A DNA stretch of 64,000 bases from Janthinobacterium aquaticum (GTDB taxonomy: Bacteria; Pseudomonadota; Gammaproteobacteria; Burkholderiales; Burkholderiaceae_D): positions 182,838 through 246,837 of the forward strand of contig NZ_WFLK01000009.1 of the NCBI RefSeq assembly GCF_009208565.1, in the 5' to 3' direction. The notes under the pieces are model-generated. The model made no database searches. It was not told the DNA's origin and was given only the letters and a program-made list of their open reading frames with translations. Shown here in pieces: positions 34,582 to 43,094 of this stretch (the stretch's first letter is position 1; every line of letters begins with the position of its first letter). The position numbers and the translations under genes are program-made.

Positions 34582-35424
34582 ATGAATACACGCGCTTGGA
34601 CGTTGAAACTGGCCGGCTTGCTGTGCGCCGCTTTGTGCATGGTGTCGGCTGCGGCTGCAGACTTCGACGGCATGGTCAACGTCGGCAAGGGCCAGTTGCA
34701 TGCGGTGAAAACCGGTGAAGGTGCCGCCACGATCGTGTTTGAAGCGGGCTTTGCCAGTGATCTGTCGACCTGGCGCAAGGTAGTGCCGCTGGTTGCCGGC
34801 AAGGCGCAGCTGGTCACTTATTCGCGCGCCGGCTACGGCAAATCGCCGTCACGCGCGCAAACGCTGTCGATGGCAGACAGCGTGGCCGAGTTTTCCGAGC
34901 TGCTGGCGCAACTGAAGGTGACCGGGCCGGTCATCCTGGTTGGCCATTCATATGGCGGCTTCCTGATCCGCGCGTTTGCCGCCAGCCATCCACAGCAGGT
35001 GGCTGGCATGGTGTTTGTCGATCCGGCCGATGAAGGGCTGGAAACGGTGTTGCGCGGCATCGATCCGGTACGCCTGCAGCAGGATCAGCGCATGCTGGTC
35101 GACAATATTCCCGCCAAATGGCAGGGCGATTTGCAAATGATCCAGTCCATGCTCGATGCCGGCAAACTGCCTGCGATGGCCGCGCTGCCTGATGTGCCGG
35201 CGGTATTGATTACTTCCGTGCGGGCACGCGCCGGTTCCGACTTTTACCAGGAAACGCCAGAGGTGATCCGCATCAAGCGCGAGCGCCATGGTGCCTTTAT
35301 CAATCAATTCTCCAACGGCGCCCATCTGTTTACGTCGCGCAGCGGCCACGCGATACAATCGCAGCAACCCGAACTGGTGGCGTCCGCCATCGATCAAGTG
35401 CTGGCCAGCCAGGTCAAACCATGA
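34582..35424 (+). CDS. exported alpha/beta hydrolase, BlaI-controlled
   Basis: The 280-residue protein has a signal peptide (about 1-26, 'SAAAAD') and an alpha/beta hydrolase fold with 'IVFEAGFASDLSTWRKV', nucleophile Ser123 in 'GHSYGGF', 'VDPADEG' (147-152) and His256 in 'RSGHAIQ'. The His position and overall length fit esterase/lactonase-like enzymes, not beta-lactamases, although the operon is of the beta-lactamase regulator type. AGGGAAG precedes the ATG at 34582. Its stop overlaps the BlaI start by four bases. Confidence 0.85.
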   Translation: MNTRAWTLKLAGLLCAALCMVSAAAADFDGMVNVGKGQLHAVKTGEGAATIVFEAGFASDLSTWRKVVPLVAGKAQLVTYSRAGYGKSPSRAQTLSMADSVAEFSELLAQLKVTGPVILVGHSYGGFLIRAFAASHPQQVAGMVFVDPADEGLETVLRGIDPVRLQQDQRMLVDNIPAKWQGDLQMIQSMLDAGKLPAMAALPDVPAVLITSVRARAGSDFYQETPEVIRIKRERHGAFINQFSNGAHLFTSRSGHAIQSQQPELVASAIDQVLASQVKP

Positions 35425-35828
35425 AAAAAACAACTGAAACCAACCCTGCCATCGGCCTTGAGGCACTGGCGCCGCGCGAGCGGCAAGTGGTCGAATGCGT
35501 CTACAAGCTGAGCGAAGCGACGGCTGCGCAAATCCAGGAAAGCATCGGCCCTGAATTGAGCAATTCGGCGGTGCGCGCCATGCTGACACGGCTCGAATCG
35601 AAAGGCGTGCTGTGCCACCGCGTTGACGGCCAACGCTACCTGTACAGCGCGGTGGTGCCGCAGCAGCAGGTGCGCGAGTCGGCGCTCAAGAAACTGGTGG
35701 GCACGTTTTTCAACAACTCCACCGCCAGCGCCGCCACGGCCTTGCTGGGCATGTCTGACAAGCTCAGCAGCAAGGAACTCGACGCTATCGAAGCGATGAT
35801 CGCCAAGGCGCGCAAGGAAGGGCGCTAG
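35421..35828 (+). CDS. BlaI/MecI/CopY family transcriptional repressor
   Basis: The 135-residue protein has a winged helix-turn-helix (about 15-75, 'LAPRERQVVECVYKLSEATAAQIQESIG', 'NSAVRAMLTRLESKGVLCHRVDGQRYLYS') and a C-terminal dimerisation part. Members bind TACA/TGTA operators and are released on cleavage by an M56 membrane protease. The operators at 34527-34552 and the M56 gene next door give the full circuit. Stop TAG overlaps the GTG of the M56 gene by one base. Confidence 0.92.
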   Translation: MKKTTETNPAIGLEALAPRERQVVECVYKLSEATAAQIQESIGPELSNSAVRAMLTRLESKGVLCHRVDGQRYLYSAVVPQQQVRESALKKLVGTFFNNSTASAATALLGMSDKLSSKELDAIEAMIAKARKEGR

Positions 35829-37369
35829 TGGCCGGTACCGATCTTGCGCTGCTGCTGTTGAAACTCACAACAGTGGTGCTGGTGGTGCTGCTGGTACTGC
35901 GTCTGATGCAGGGCGCCTCGGCCGCGCGGCGCGTCTTTGCCAGCCGCTGCGCGCTGGTGGCGCTGTTGTTGATGCCGGCGATCTGGCTGGCCATGCCGCC
36001 GATGCCGGTACGGGTGCCACTGGCCGTATCGGCGTTGATCGATCCACCGCTGGTGATGCCGGCCGATATCTCTGCCATGCCCTTGCCGGCAGCTTTGCCG
36101 GCAACTGAGCAGGCCTTTGACGCGCCACAGCGCGCTGCCTGGCTGGGCCGTTTGCTGCTGGCGCTATACGCGGCTGGCGTGCTGCTGCATGTATGCCGGC
36201 TGGCGTTGAATCTGCGCCAGTTGAGACAGGTCGCTGCTGGCGCACAGCATGTGACGCTACCGAACTGGCAGGCCGCGCTACAGCGCTTGCACCCGCTAAA
36301 TGCCAGGCGACCAGTACGCCTGCTGGTATCCGATACAATCGCTTCGCCATACAGCTGGGGCTGGCGCAACCCTGTGATCGTGCTCGACCCGCACAGCCTG
36401 GCGCAGGCCGATCCCGACGCCATCCTTGCCCACGAACTGGCGCATATCGGCCACCATGACTGGCCCGTGCTGATGCTGGCGCGTTGCCTGCTGGCGCTGT
36501 ACTGGTGGCATCCGCTGATGTATCTGCTGGTGCGCCAGCTCGAACACGACACCGAATGCGCGGCAGACAACGCCGTGCTGGCAGCCGGCATCGCACCCTC
36601 GCATTATGCGCACGCGCTGGTGACGGTCTCGCGCCACGCTTTTGCCCAGTCGGCAACCCTGGCCAACCGCATTGCGGCACGCGGCGCCGCTTTGATGGCG
36701 CGTATTGCCGCGCTGCTTGAAGCGCACCGGCCGCGCGGGCGCGTGACTGCCGGCCAGTGGTGGGGCGGGGCGCTGGCCACCTTGCTGCTGGTTACTGTTG
36801 TTGGCAGTCTCAAGGTGCGCGGCGAAGAAGTGATCTGGCCCAGCCATTTGCTGCAGGCAGGCGCTGCCAATGGCGCCAGCGCCACCGAATTGCTCGACGC
36901 GCTCGATAACCCCAACTTCACCCAGCTGGCCACAGCCATGCGCGCACGCGATTTTGCACAGCGCCACGCGGTCGATATTGAATCGTTCCGCCAGCGCGCC
37001 GCCATTCCCGCACTGCTGCTGGCGCTGCGCGACCCGCACCCGCAAGTTCGCCGCCTGGCCGTCTGGGCCTTCTCCGAAATGCGCTTCCCCGAAACGGCCG
37101 CCGCCGTTGCCGTGCAGCTGGCCGATCCCGACCCCGGCGTGCGCGCCGAGGCCGCCGGCGCTCTTGGCGATATGGACGAACGCCGCTGGCTGAGCGCCAT
37201 AATCGCCTTGCTGAACGACGAGCATGCCTACGTGCGCCAGCGGGCAGCGCACGCACTGGGCGACCTGCAGGCAATTGCCGCCGTCCCGATGCTCGAAGCG
37301 CGCCTGCTCGACCACGATGAGAAGGTGGCAAGCGAGGCGAAATGGGCGCTGAAAGAAATACGCGAATAG
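35828..37369 (+). CDS. BlaR1-like M56 membrane metalloprotease with C-terminal HEAT repeats
   Basis: The 513-residue protein has membrane segments at about 5-27, 40-58, 105-125 and 312-330. The M56 zinc site is His202-Glu203-Leu-Ala-His206 ('AHELAHIGHHDW'), with 'EHDTECAADNAVL' (239-251) giving the third ligand. BlaR1 ends in an extracellular penicillin-binding sensor. Here the part after the last membrane segment is instead a set of HEAT-like repeats (about 390-513, 'ALRDPHPQVRRLAVWAFSEM', 'LADPDPGVRAEAAGALGDM', 'LNDEHAYVRQRAAHALGDL'). The signal sensed is therefore probably not a beta-lactam bound covalently. Starts at GTG 35828. Confidence 0.88.
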   Translation: MAGTDLALLLLKLTTVVLVVLLVLRLMQGASAARRVFASRCALVALLLMPAIWLAMPPMPVRVPLAVSALIDPPLVMPADISAMPLPAALPATEQAFDAPQRAAWLGRLLLALYAAGVLLHVCRLALNLRQLRQVAAGAQHVTLPNWQAALQRLHPLNARRPVRLLVSDTIASPYSWGWRNPVIVLDPHSLAQADPDAILAHELAHIGHHDWPVLMLARCLLALYWWHPLMYLLVRQLEHDTECAADNAVLAAGIAPSHYAHALVTVSRHAFAQSATLANRIAARGAALMARIAALLEAHRPRGRVTAGQWWGGALATLLLVTVVGSLKVRGEEVIWPSHLLQAGAANGASATELLDALDNPNFTQLATAMRARDFAQRHAVDIESFRQRAAIPALLLALRDPHPQVRRLAVWAFSEMRFPETAAAVAVQLADPDPGVRAEAAGALGDMDERRWLSAIIALLNDEHAYVRQRAAHALGDLQAIAAVPMLEARLLDHDEKVASEAKWALKEIRE

Positions 37370-37384
37370 TGGTAGAAGCGCAAA

Positions 37385-37414
37385 CAACAACGCCACCCGA
37401 AGGTGGCGTTGTTG
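37385..37414. terminator. hairpin between the M56 gene and tRNA-Phe
   Basis: A 13-base perfect stem (37385-37397 with 37402-37414) with loop CGAA lies between the converging M56 gene and the tRNA gene. The flanking T runs are short in both directions, so it is a terminator by position and stability. Confidence 0.65.
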
Positions 37415-37431
37415 AATATACTGCTTATTCT

Positions 37432-37507
37432 TGGTGGCCCGGGGCGGAATCGAACCACCGACACAAGGATTTTCAATCCTCTGCTCTACCGACTGAGCTA
37501 CCAGGCC
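37432..37507 (-). tRNA. tRNA-Phe (GAA), copy 1
   Basis: The minus strand reads GGCCTGG, TAGCTCAGTCGGTAGAGCA, an anticodon stem GAGGA/TCCTT around TTGAAAA, a T arm GGTTCGATTCC and the acceptor with encoded CCA: 76 bases. The anticodon GAA is for phenylalanine. A perfect -10 TATAAT (minus strand) lies about 10 bases upstream at 37516-37521. The whole gene is identical to the copy at 45567-45642. Confidence 0.97.
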
Positions 37508-37611
37508 AAGGCGGCGAATTATAGCAGAGGGTTGGGCGACTTGACCAGTGCTGGCTGTGTCTAAACGCAACAAGCCGCCCAAAAGCGTGTTTTCCACACG
37601 CTTGGCTTGCC

Positions 37612-39993
37612 TTACTTCAGTGTACGCAGGAACAGTTCGTTGATGCGGCGGTACTGGTCGTACCAGGCTTCCGGCTGCACGAAGCCGTGGCGTTCCATCG
37701 GGTAGCTGGCCATTTCCCATTTGCTCTTTTTCAGCTCGATCAGGCGCTGCGACAGGCGTACCGAGTCCTGGTAGAACACATTGTCGTCGATCATGCCGTG
37801 CGCGATCAGCAGGTTGCCGGTCAGCTTGTCGGCGTATTCGATCGGCGACGAGATGCGGTACGCCTCCGGGTCAACTTCCGGTGTATTGAGGATATTGGCC
37901 GTGTACTCGTGGTTGTAGGTGGTCCAGTCGGTTACCGGGCGCAGTGCGGCGCCGGACTTGAATACTTCCGGGGCGCGCATCAGGGCCATCAGGGTCATGA
38001 AGCCGCCATAGCTGCCGCCGTAGATGCCGACGTTGCTGATGTCGCCCTGGTGCTGGGCGGCCAGCCAGTTCGCGCCGTCGATAAAGTCTTCCAGTTCCGG
38101 GTGGCCCATCTGGCGATAGATGGCCGTGCGCCAGGCGCTGCCGTAGCCAAGCGAGGCGCGGTAGTCGACATCAAGCACGATAAAGCCCTGCTGCACCAGC
38201 AGGTTATGGAACATCTGCTCGCGGAAGTAAACCGGATAGCGTTCGGTCACGTTTTGCAGGTAGCCGGCGCCGTGCGCAAACATCACGATCGGATAGCGCT
38301 TGCCTGCTTCCAGCTGGGCCGGGCGATACAGCTTGGCCCAGATCGGCGCCGCGCCATGGGTGGATGGTACCTGCACCAGCTGCGGCAGGGTCCAGTTGCG
38401 GGCCTTGAAGGCGTCGCTGCGGGTATCGGTCAGTACGGTGGCCTTGCCGCCCGAGACCGGTACGGTAGCGAGCTGCGCTGGCAGATAGCTGGCGGAATAG
38501 CGCACCAGCAGCTTGCCGCCATCGGGCGACAGGCTGTAGTTTTCCACGCCTTTCAGGCTGGTCACTTCGCGCGCGCCGCCGTCTTTGGCGCTGCTGGCGC
38601 ACACTTCATAGGTGCCAGGTGCCTGCGGGTTGCAGACAAAATAAGCGTGCTTGCCGTCGCGGCTCCACTCGACATCGCTGACCTCCCAGTTACCGTGGGT
38701 CAGGGCGCGCGCCGGCGCTTCGCCGGTTTTGGCGTACAGATGGGCGTAGCCGGTCTCCTCGGACAGATACCACAGCGTGGCGTTGTCGGGTAGCCAGCCG
38801 AACTGGTCGGCGCGGCGGTTGACCCAGGCTGCGTCGCTGATGCGGTGCTCCGGCACCAGCGTGCTGTTGGCCAGATCGACCGTGGCGATCCAGCGGTCCT
38901 TGTTGTCGATGGCGCGCACGCGCACGGCGGCGCGGTTGCCGTCGTCGCTCCAGGCGATGCCGTCGCGCAGCGCGTCGATGCGTACCGGGCGGTTGCCCTT
39001 GAGCGCAGGTAGTTTCTGTTCGGCGCGCAGGGCGGCCAGCGGGTCGATGGCGATGCCGGGCAGGGTGTCAAAAGCAATGTCGCGTACGCTGCCGGTGCGC
39101 AGGTCGGCCAGTTTCAGGCTTTGCGCGACCGGCATATTGCGGCCCACGCGCGTGCGTTCGTCGTCCGCTTCCGGGTAGCCCGTTTCGGTGACGTAGCGTG
39201 CCAGTTTGCCCAGCTTGCCTTTATCGGCGCTCTTGTCTTGCGTGACGAACAGCAGCCAGCGGCCGTTCGGCGAGAGCACGCTGCCGGAAATGGTGACTTT
39301 TTCACCGAGGTAAATCGGCTCGGGGGCGCGGGTCGGATCGAGGCGGCGCTCTTCATGACGGCGATCGAGGCTGGTTTCGCGGTCGGCTTTCTGGCGGGCC
39401 AGGTTGACGATCAGGCGCAGCTGCAGTTCGCGCTGGGCGTCGGCTTCGGGTTTGGCGTCGGGATCTTTTGCCGCGCGCAGCAGCGCCACCGGGGCGCTCA
39501 GTCGGTCGACGCGGTTCCAGCTGAACCAGTCGCTGCCGCTGCGGTACTGCACCGCGCTGCCGTCGCTCGAATATTGCGGATCGCTGATGGCCGACACGCC
39601 GCGCGTAATCTGCGTCAGCACACCGCTTTTCAGGTCGCGCTCGAACAGGTCGCCGTTGCGCAGCAGGATCGCACGCGTGCCGGCGCGGTTGACGACAGTC
39701 TGCTGGCCGTCCAGGTTGGCCAATTGCGCATCATCGATCTTTTTAGCGCTGTTCAGTTTGTTGCCGGTGACCTGGAAGGTGTCGCGCAACGGCGAACCCA
39801 GGCGTTTTTGCTTGTAGTAAATCTGGCCGTTCCAGCCCCACCATGCCGCCTCGACGGGCGTGCCGATCCAGTCGGGGTCGGCCATGGCCTGGTCCAGCGT
39901 GATCGGGGTGGGTGGCGCCGGCGTATCAGCGCTGGCTGCTGGCAGGACTGGGGCGAACAGGGACAGGACAAGAAGAGGAAGTACCGGACGCAT
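37612..39993 (-). CDS. S9 family serine peptidase (dipeptidyl-peptidase IV/prolyl oligopeptidase type), exported
   Basis: The 793-residue protein has a signal peptide (about 1-22, 'PAASA'), a beta-propeller (about 60-530) with repeated 'SPDG'-type blades, and a C-terminal alpha/beta hydrolase. The triad is Ser661 in 'YGGSYGGFMT', Asp736 (or 737) in 'HGMIDDNV' and His769 in 'MERHGFV'. Such enzymes cut oligopeptides, often after proline, in the periplasm. It is monocistronic and runs toward tRNA-Phe copy 1. Confidence 0.92.
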   Translation of the reverse strand: MRPVLPLLVLSLFAPVLPAASADTPAPPTPITLDQAMADPDWIGTPVEAAWWGWNGQIYYKQKRLGSPLRDTFQVTGNKLNSAKKIDDAQLANLDGQQTVVNRAGTRAILLRNGDLFERDLKSGVLTQITRGVSAISDPQYSSDGSAVQYRSGSDWFSWNRVDRLSAPVALLRAAKDPDAKPEADAQRELQLRLIVNLARQKADRETSLDRRHEERRLDPTRAPEPIYLGEKVTISGSVLSPNGRWLLFVTQDKSADKGKLGKLARYVTETGYPEADDERTRVGRNMPVAQSLKLADLRTGSVRDIAFDTLPGIAIDPLAALRAEQKLPALKGNRPVRIDALRDGIAWSDDGNRAAVRVRAIDNKDRWIATVDLANSTLVPEHRISDAAWVNRRADQFGWLPDNATLWYLSEETGYAHLYAKTGEAPARALTHGNWEVSDVEWSRDGKHAYFVCNPQAPGTYEVCASSAKDGGAREVTSLKGVENYSLSPDGGKLLVRYSASYLPAQLATVPVSGGKATVLTDTRSDAFKARNWTLPQLVQVPSTHGAAPIWAKLYRPAQLEAGKRYPIVMFAHGAGYLQNVTERYPVYFREQMFHNLLVQQGFIVLDVDYRASLGYGSAWRTAIYRQMGHPELEDFIDGANWLAAQHQGDISNVGIYGGSYGGFMTLMALMRAPEVFKSGAALRPVTDWTTYNHEYTANILNTPEVDPEAYRISSPIEYADKLTGNLLIAHGMIDDNVFYQDSVRLSQRLIELKKSKWEMASYPMERHGFVQPEAWYDQYRRINELFLRTLK

Positions 39994-40089
39994 CGGAGGT
40001 CACTTTAAAAGGAGGCAAGACCGGTATTCTAGTGGAGTAGTTTCGTGGGGGAAATAGCGAAAAGCCAATGCAGCGTTGCAACCGGCAAA

Positions 40090-40116
40090 CAAAAGCGCCA
40101 GCGTGCAAGGCTGGCG
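40090..40116 (-). terminator. terminator of psiF-like gene
   Basis: CGCCAGC (40096-40102) and GCTGGCG (40110-40116) form a 7-base stem. On the minus strand it is followed by CTTTTG. It lies 22 bases after the stop codon of the PsiF gene. Confidence 0.65.
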
Positions 40117-40137
40117 TTGGAAGAGGGCTGTCGCCGC

Positions 40138-40446
40138 TTATTTTTTCGGTGCGCTCAGGCATTCTTTCATGAACGCCTTGCGCGCATCGCCTTTCATATC
40201 CTTGGCGTCGGCATTGCAGGTTTTCATCTTGGTTTGCTGGGTAGGCGCAGGTGCTGCCTTGGCGCTCAGGCACTCTTTCATGAAAGCCTTGCGCTCATCA
40301 CCTTTCTTGCCGCTTGCGTCAGCGTTGCAGGTTGCCATCTTCGATTGCTGGCTGTTGGCTGCCTTCGGTGCGTCGGCCGCAACCGCTGCGCTGCAGCATA
40401 CAGCGAGAAGGGTGGCGGCAATGCTGGCGGTGAAAACGGTTTTCAT
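40138..40446 (-). CDS. PsiF repeat protein, exported
   Basis: The 102-residue protein has a signal peptide (about 1-24, 'SAAVAAD') and two copies of the PsiF repeat: 'KMATCNADASGKKGDERKAFMKECLS' (about 36-61) and 'KMKTCNADAKDMKGDARKAFMKECLS' (about 73-98). Each has the Cys pair that defines the repeat. E. coli PsiF is induced by phosphate starvation; its function is unknown. No Pho box is clear upstream. The protein is Lys-rich and periplasmic. Confidence 0.92.
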   Translation of the reverse strand: MKTVFTASIAATLLAVCCSAAVAADAPKAANSQQSKMATCNADASGKKGDERKAFMKECLSAKAAPAPTQQTKMKTCNADAKDMKGDARKAFMKECLSAPKK

Positions 40447-40604
40447 GGCGTATCCTTTGGGATGGCGAGGGTTGTAGGGTGGTGCAATGGCAATTAACTA
40501 TATGCATTTTCAGCATATTGCGCCACTGATATCGGTGGACTGATGCTTTTTTTCATCACACTCACAAGCCTGCTTTTTTACCAATGTTTATAGCAAGGAA
40601 AATT

Positions 40605-42374
40605 ATGTTGAAGACCCCTACTTTCACGCCCCTGAAGGCGACCATCCTGGCGCTGGCCCTGGCGGGCAGCGCCCAGGCTGTGTCCCTGCCGGCTGTCGAA
40701 GCGCAGCACGGCATGGTGGTATCGTCGCAGCACCTGGCCAGCCAGGTCGGCGTCGATATTCTGAAAATGGGCGGCAATGCGGTCGATGCGGCGGTGGCGG
40801 TTGGCTATGCGCAGGCAGTGGTCAATGCCTGCTGCGGCAATATCGGCGGCGGCGGCTTCATGACCATCCACCTGGCCAACGGCAAGGATACCTTTATCAA
40901 TTTCCGCGAAAAGGCGCCGGCGGCCGCCAGCGCCGATATGTATCTCGATGCGGACGGCAAGATCAAGCCCGGCGCCAGCCTGCACGGCTACCTGGCTGTG
41001 GGCGTGCCAGGCACGGTGGCCGGTTTCGAGCGCGCGCAGCGCCAGTACGGCAAGCTTACGCGCGCCCAGGTGATGGCGCCGGCCATCAAGCTGGCGCGCG
41101 AAGGCTATATTCTCAACCGCGGCGACACCGACATTATCGACACCACCGTGGCCTACTTCAAGAAAGACCCGGAAGCGGCGCGCATTTTCCTGCGCAAGGA
41201 CGGCACGCCGCTTCAGCCGGGCGATCGCCTGGTGCAGAAAGACCTGGCGCGCACGCTCGAATCGATTGCGCGCCACGGCCCGGACGCCTTCTACAAGGGC
41301 GCCATTCCGGCCGCTGTGGAGAAAGCGGCTAAAGCAGCTGGCGGCATCATTACGGCGGCCGACTTTGCGGCCTATACCACCACCGAGACGGCGCCGTTGA
41401 CCTGTACCTATCGCGGCTACCAGTTTGTGTCGGCGCCACCACCGAGTTCGGGTGGCGTCACGCTGTGCCAGACCCTCAATATTCTGGAGGGCTACGACAT
41501 GAAGTCGTTTGGCTACCAGTCTGCCGCCAGCATCCATTACATGACCGAAGCGATGCGCCATGCCTACAAGGACCGCAACAGCTATCTGGGCGACCCGGAT
41601 TTCATCAACAACCCGGTCGAACACCTGCTCAGCAAGTCCTACGCCGCCGAGATCCGCAACAAGATTTTGCCGGACCGCGCCACCGCGTCGAGCGAAGTGC
41701 CGCCCGAGACCATGCAGCGCGAAAAACCGGAAACCACGCATTACTCGGTGCTGGACAAGGACGGCAACGCCGTTTCGACCACCTACACCGTCAACGGCCG
41801 CTTTGGCGCGGTGGTGATTGCCCCAGGCACCGGCTTTTTCCTCAACGATGAAATGGACGACTTCACCAGCAAGATCGGCGCCAAAAACATGTATGGCCTG
41901 GTGCAGGGCGCCAGCAATGCGATTGCGCCGGGCAAGCGGCCGCTGTCGTCGATGGCGCCGACGCTGGTCAACAAGGACGGCCAGACCTATATGGTGCTCG
42001 GCTCGCCCGGCGGCTCGCGCATTATCAGCATCACGCTGCAGTCGGCGATCAATGTGATCGACTTCGGCATGGCGCCGCAGGAGGCGGTCGACGCGCCGCG
42101 CATCCATCATCAGTGGCTGCCTGACCAGGTGTATTACGAACGGCGCGGCGTCTCGCCCGATACGCTGGCGATCCTGAAAAACATGGGCTACACCATGACC
42201 GAGCAGACGCCGTGGGGCGCCACGGAGCTGATCCTCAAGGGCCTGCCGGCCGCCAATGGCGTTGATCCTGCCAGTTCGGGCAATGACTCGGGCGTGTCGG
42301 GCAAGGTGCGTGCCGGCTGGTTGTATGGCGCCAACGATGCGCGCCGTCCGGCCGGCGCCGCCATCGGTTATTGA
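40605..42374 (+). CDS. ggt: gamma-glutamyltransferase
   Basis: The 589-residue precursor has a signal peptide (about 1-26, 'GSAQAVS'), the N-terminal signature 'GMVVSSQHLASQVGVDILKMGGNAVDAAVA', Arg101 in 'NFREKAP' for glutamate binding, and the autoprocessing nucleophile Thr378 in 'PETTHYSVLDKDGNAVSTTYT'. Cleavage there gives the large and small chains. 'SMAPTLV' and 'GSPGGSRI' (about 450-470) form the oxyanion site. It hydrolyses or transfers the gamma-glutamyl group of glutathione in the periplasm. AAGGA five bases before ATG 40605 decides the start over ATG 40584. Confidence 0.93.
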   Translation: MLKTPTFTPLKATILALALAGSAQAVSLPAVEAQHGMVVSSQHLASQVGVDILKMGGNAVDAAVAVGYAQAVVNACCGNIGGGGFMTIHLANGKDTFINFREKAPAAASADMYLDADGKIKPGASLHGYLAVGVPGTVAGFERAQRQYGKLTRAQVMAPAIKLAREGYILNRGDTDIIDTTVAYFKKDPEAARIFLRKDGTPLQPGDRLVQKDLARTLESIARHGPDAFYKGAIPAAVEKAAKAAGGIITAADFAAYTTTETAPLTCTYRGYQFVSAPPPSSGGVTLCQTLNILEGYDMKSFGYQSAASIHYMTEAMRHAYKDRNSYLGDPDFINNPVEHLLSKSYAAEIRNKILPDRATASSEVPPETMQREKPETTHYSVLDKDGNAVSTTYTVNGRFGAVVIAPGTGFFLNDEMDDFTSKIGAKNMYGLVQGASNAIAPGKRPLSSMAPTLVNKDGQTYMVLGSPGGSRIISITLQSAINVIDFGMAPQEAVDAPRIHHQWLPDQVYYERRGVSPDTLAILKNMGYTMTEQTPWGATELILKGLPAANGVDPASSGNDSGVSGKVRAGWLYGANDARRPAGAAIGY

Positions 42375-42447
42375 GGCCTGAAGGAGTGACTGCCGCTGGC
42401 GCCAGTGCTATGCTAGCGGCTTTCAAGGGCATAACGGAGTAGCACAG

Positions 42448-42987
42448 ATGGTCTCCCTGCAAGAGCAGTTTTTAAAGGCCGGCCTGGTCGACAAGAAAAA
42501 GGTCAAGCTGGCCAACCAGGACAAGAGCAAGCAGAAAAAGGACGAGCGCAAAAGCGGCACGCAAAGCGTCGACGAAGTGCGCCTGGCCGCGCAGGAAACC
42601 CAGCGCAAGAACGCCGAGCGTGCACGCGAACTGAACGCCCAGCGCGACGCGGCCGCCAACCAGAAAGCCATCGTCGCGCAGATCGCGCAGCTGGTGCAGA
42701 AGAACCGCCAGAGCAAGGGCAACAACGGTGACGTGCCGTACAACTTCACGTTCAACAACAAGATTGAGCGCATCTACGTTACCGCTGCCGTGCAGGCGCA
42801 TCTGGTGGCGGGCCGCCTGGTGATCGTTTGCCTGGCCGGCGCCGTCGAGCTGGTGCCACGCGTGATCGCCGACAAGATCGCCGAGCGCGACCCGGCCATC
42901 GTGGTGCGCGTCAAGCAGGCCAGCACCGAAGTGGACGAGGACGATCCGTACGCAGCGTTCCAGATTCCTGATGATCTGATGTGGTAA
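42448..42987 (+). CDS. DUF2058 family protein (YaiL-like)
   Basis: The 179-residue protein has the DUF2058 pattern: the N-terminal 'LQEQFLKAGLVDKKKVKLANQDK', a charged coiled coil of Lys/Arg/Gln (about 20-85), then 'YNFTFNNKIERIYVTAAVQAHLVAGRLVIV' and the end 'DDPYAAFQIPDDLMW'. E. coli YaiL is described as a nucleoprotein or polysome-associated protein; the role is not settled. Soluble and highly basic in the first half. A hairpin follows. Confidence 0.88.
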   Translation: MVSLQEQFLKAGLVDKKKVKLANQDKSKQKKDERKSGTQSVDEVRLAAQETQRKNAERARELNAQRDAAANQKAIVAQIAQLVQKNRQSKGNNGDVPYNFTFNNKIERIYVTAAVQAHLVAGRLVIVCLAGAVELVPRVIADKIAERDPAIVVRVKQASTEVDEDDPYAAFQIPDDLMW

Positions 42988-42990
42988 CAG

Positions 42991-43018
42991 CACGTCAGCA
43001 AACCGCTGACGTGTTCCA
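42991..43018 (+). terminator. probable terminator after DUF2058 gene
   Basis: A perfect 9-base stem CACGTCAGC/GCTGACGTG (42991-42999, 43005-43013) follows the stop codon by 3 bases. The T tract is weak. Confidence 0.6.
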
Positions 43019-43094
43019 TTTCAGACCTGGCTGAGCCAGGTCAACATGTTCGGGCGGCAGACAGCCATGCTGTGCTGTCGCCACCGTCCCGAGC

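Noticed and set aside
34582..35424. Beta-lactamase controlled by BlaI
   Set aside because: The product is an alpha/beta hydrolase with GHSYGG; it lacks the SxxK, SDN and KTG motifs of serine beta-lactamases and the HxHxD of metallo-enzymes.
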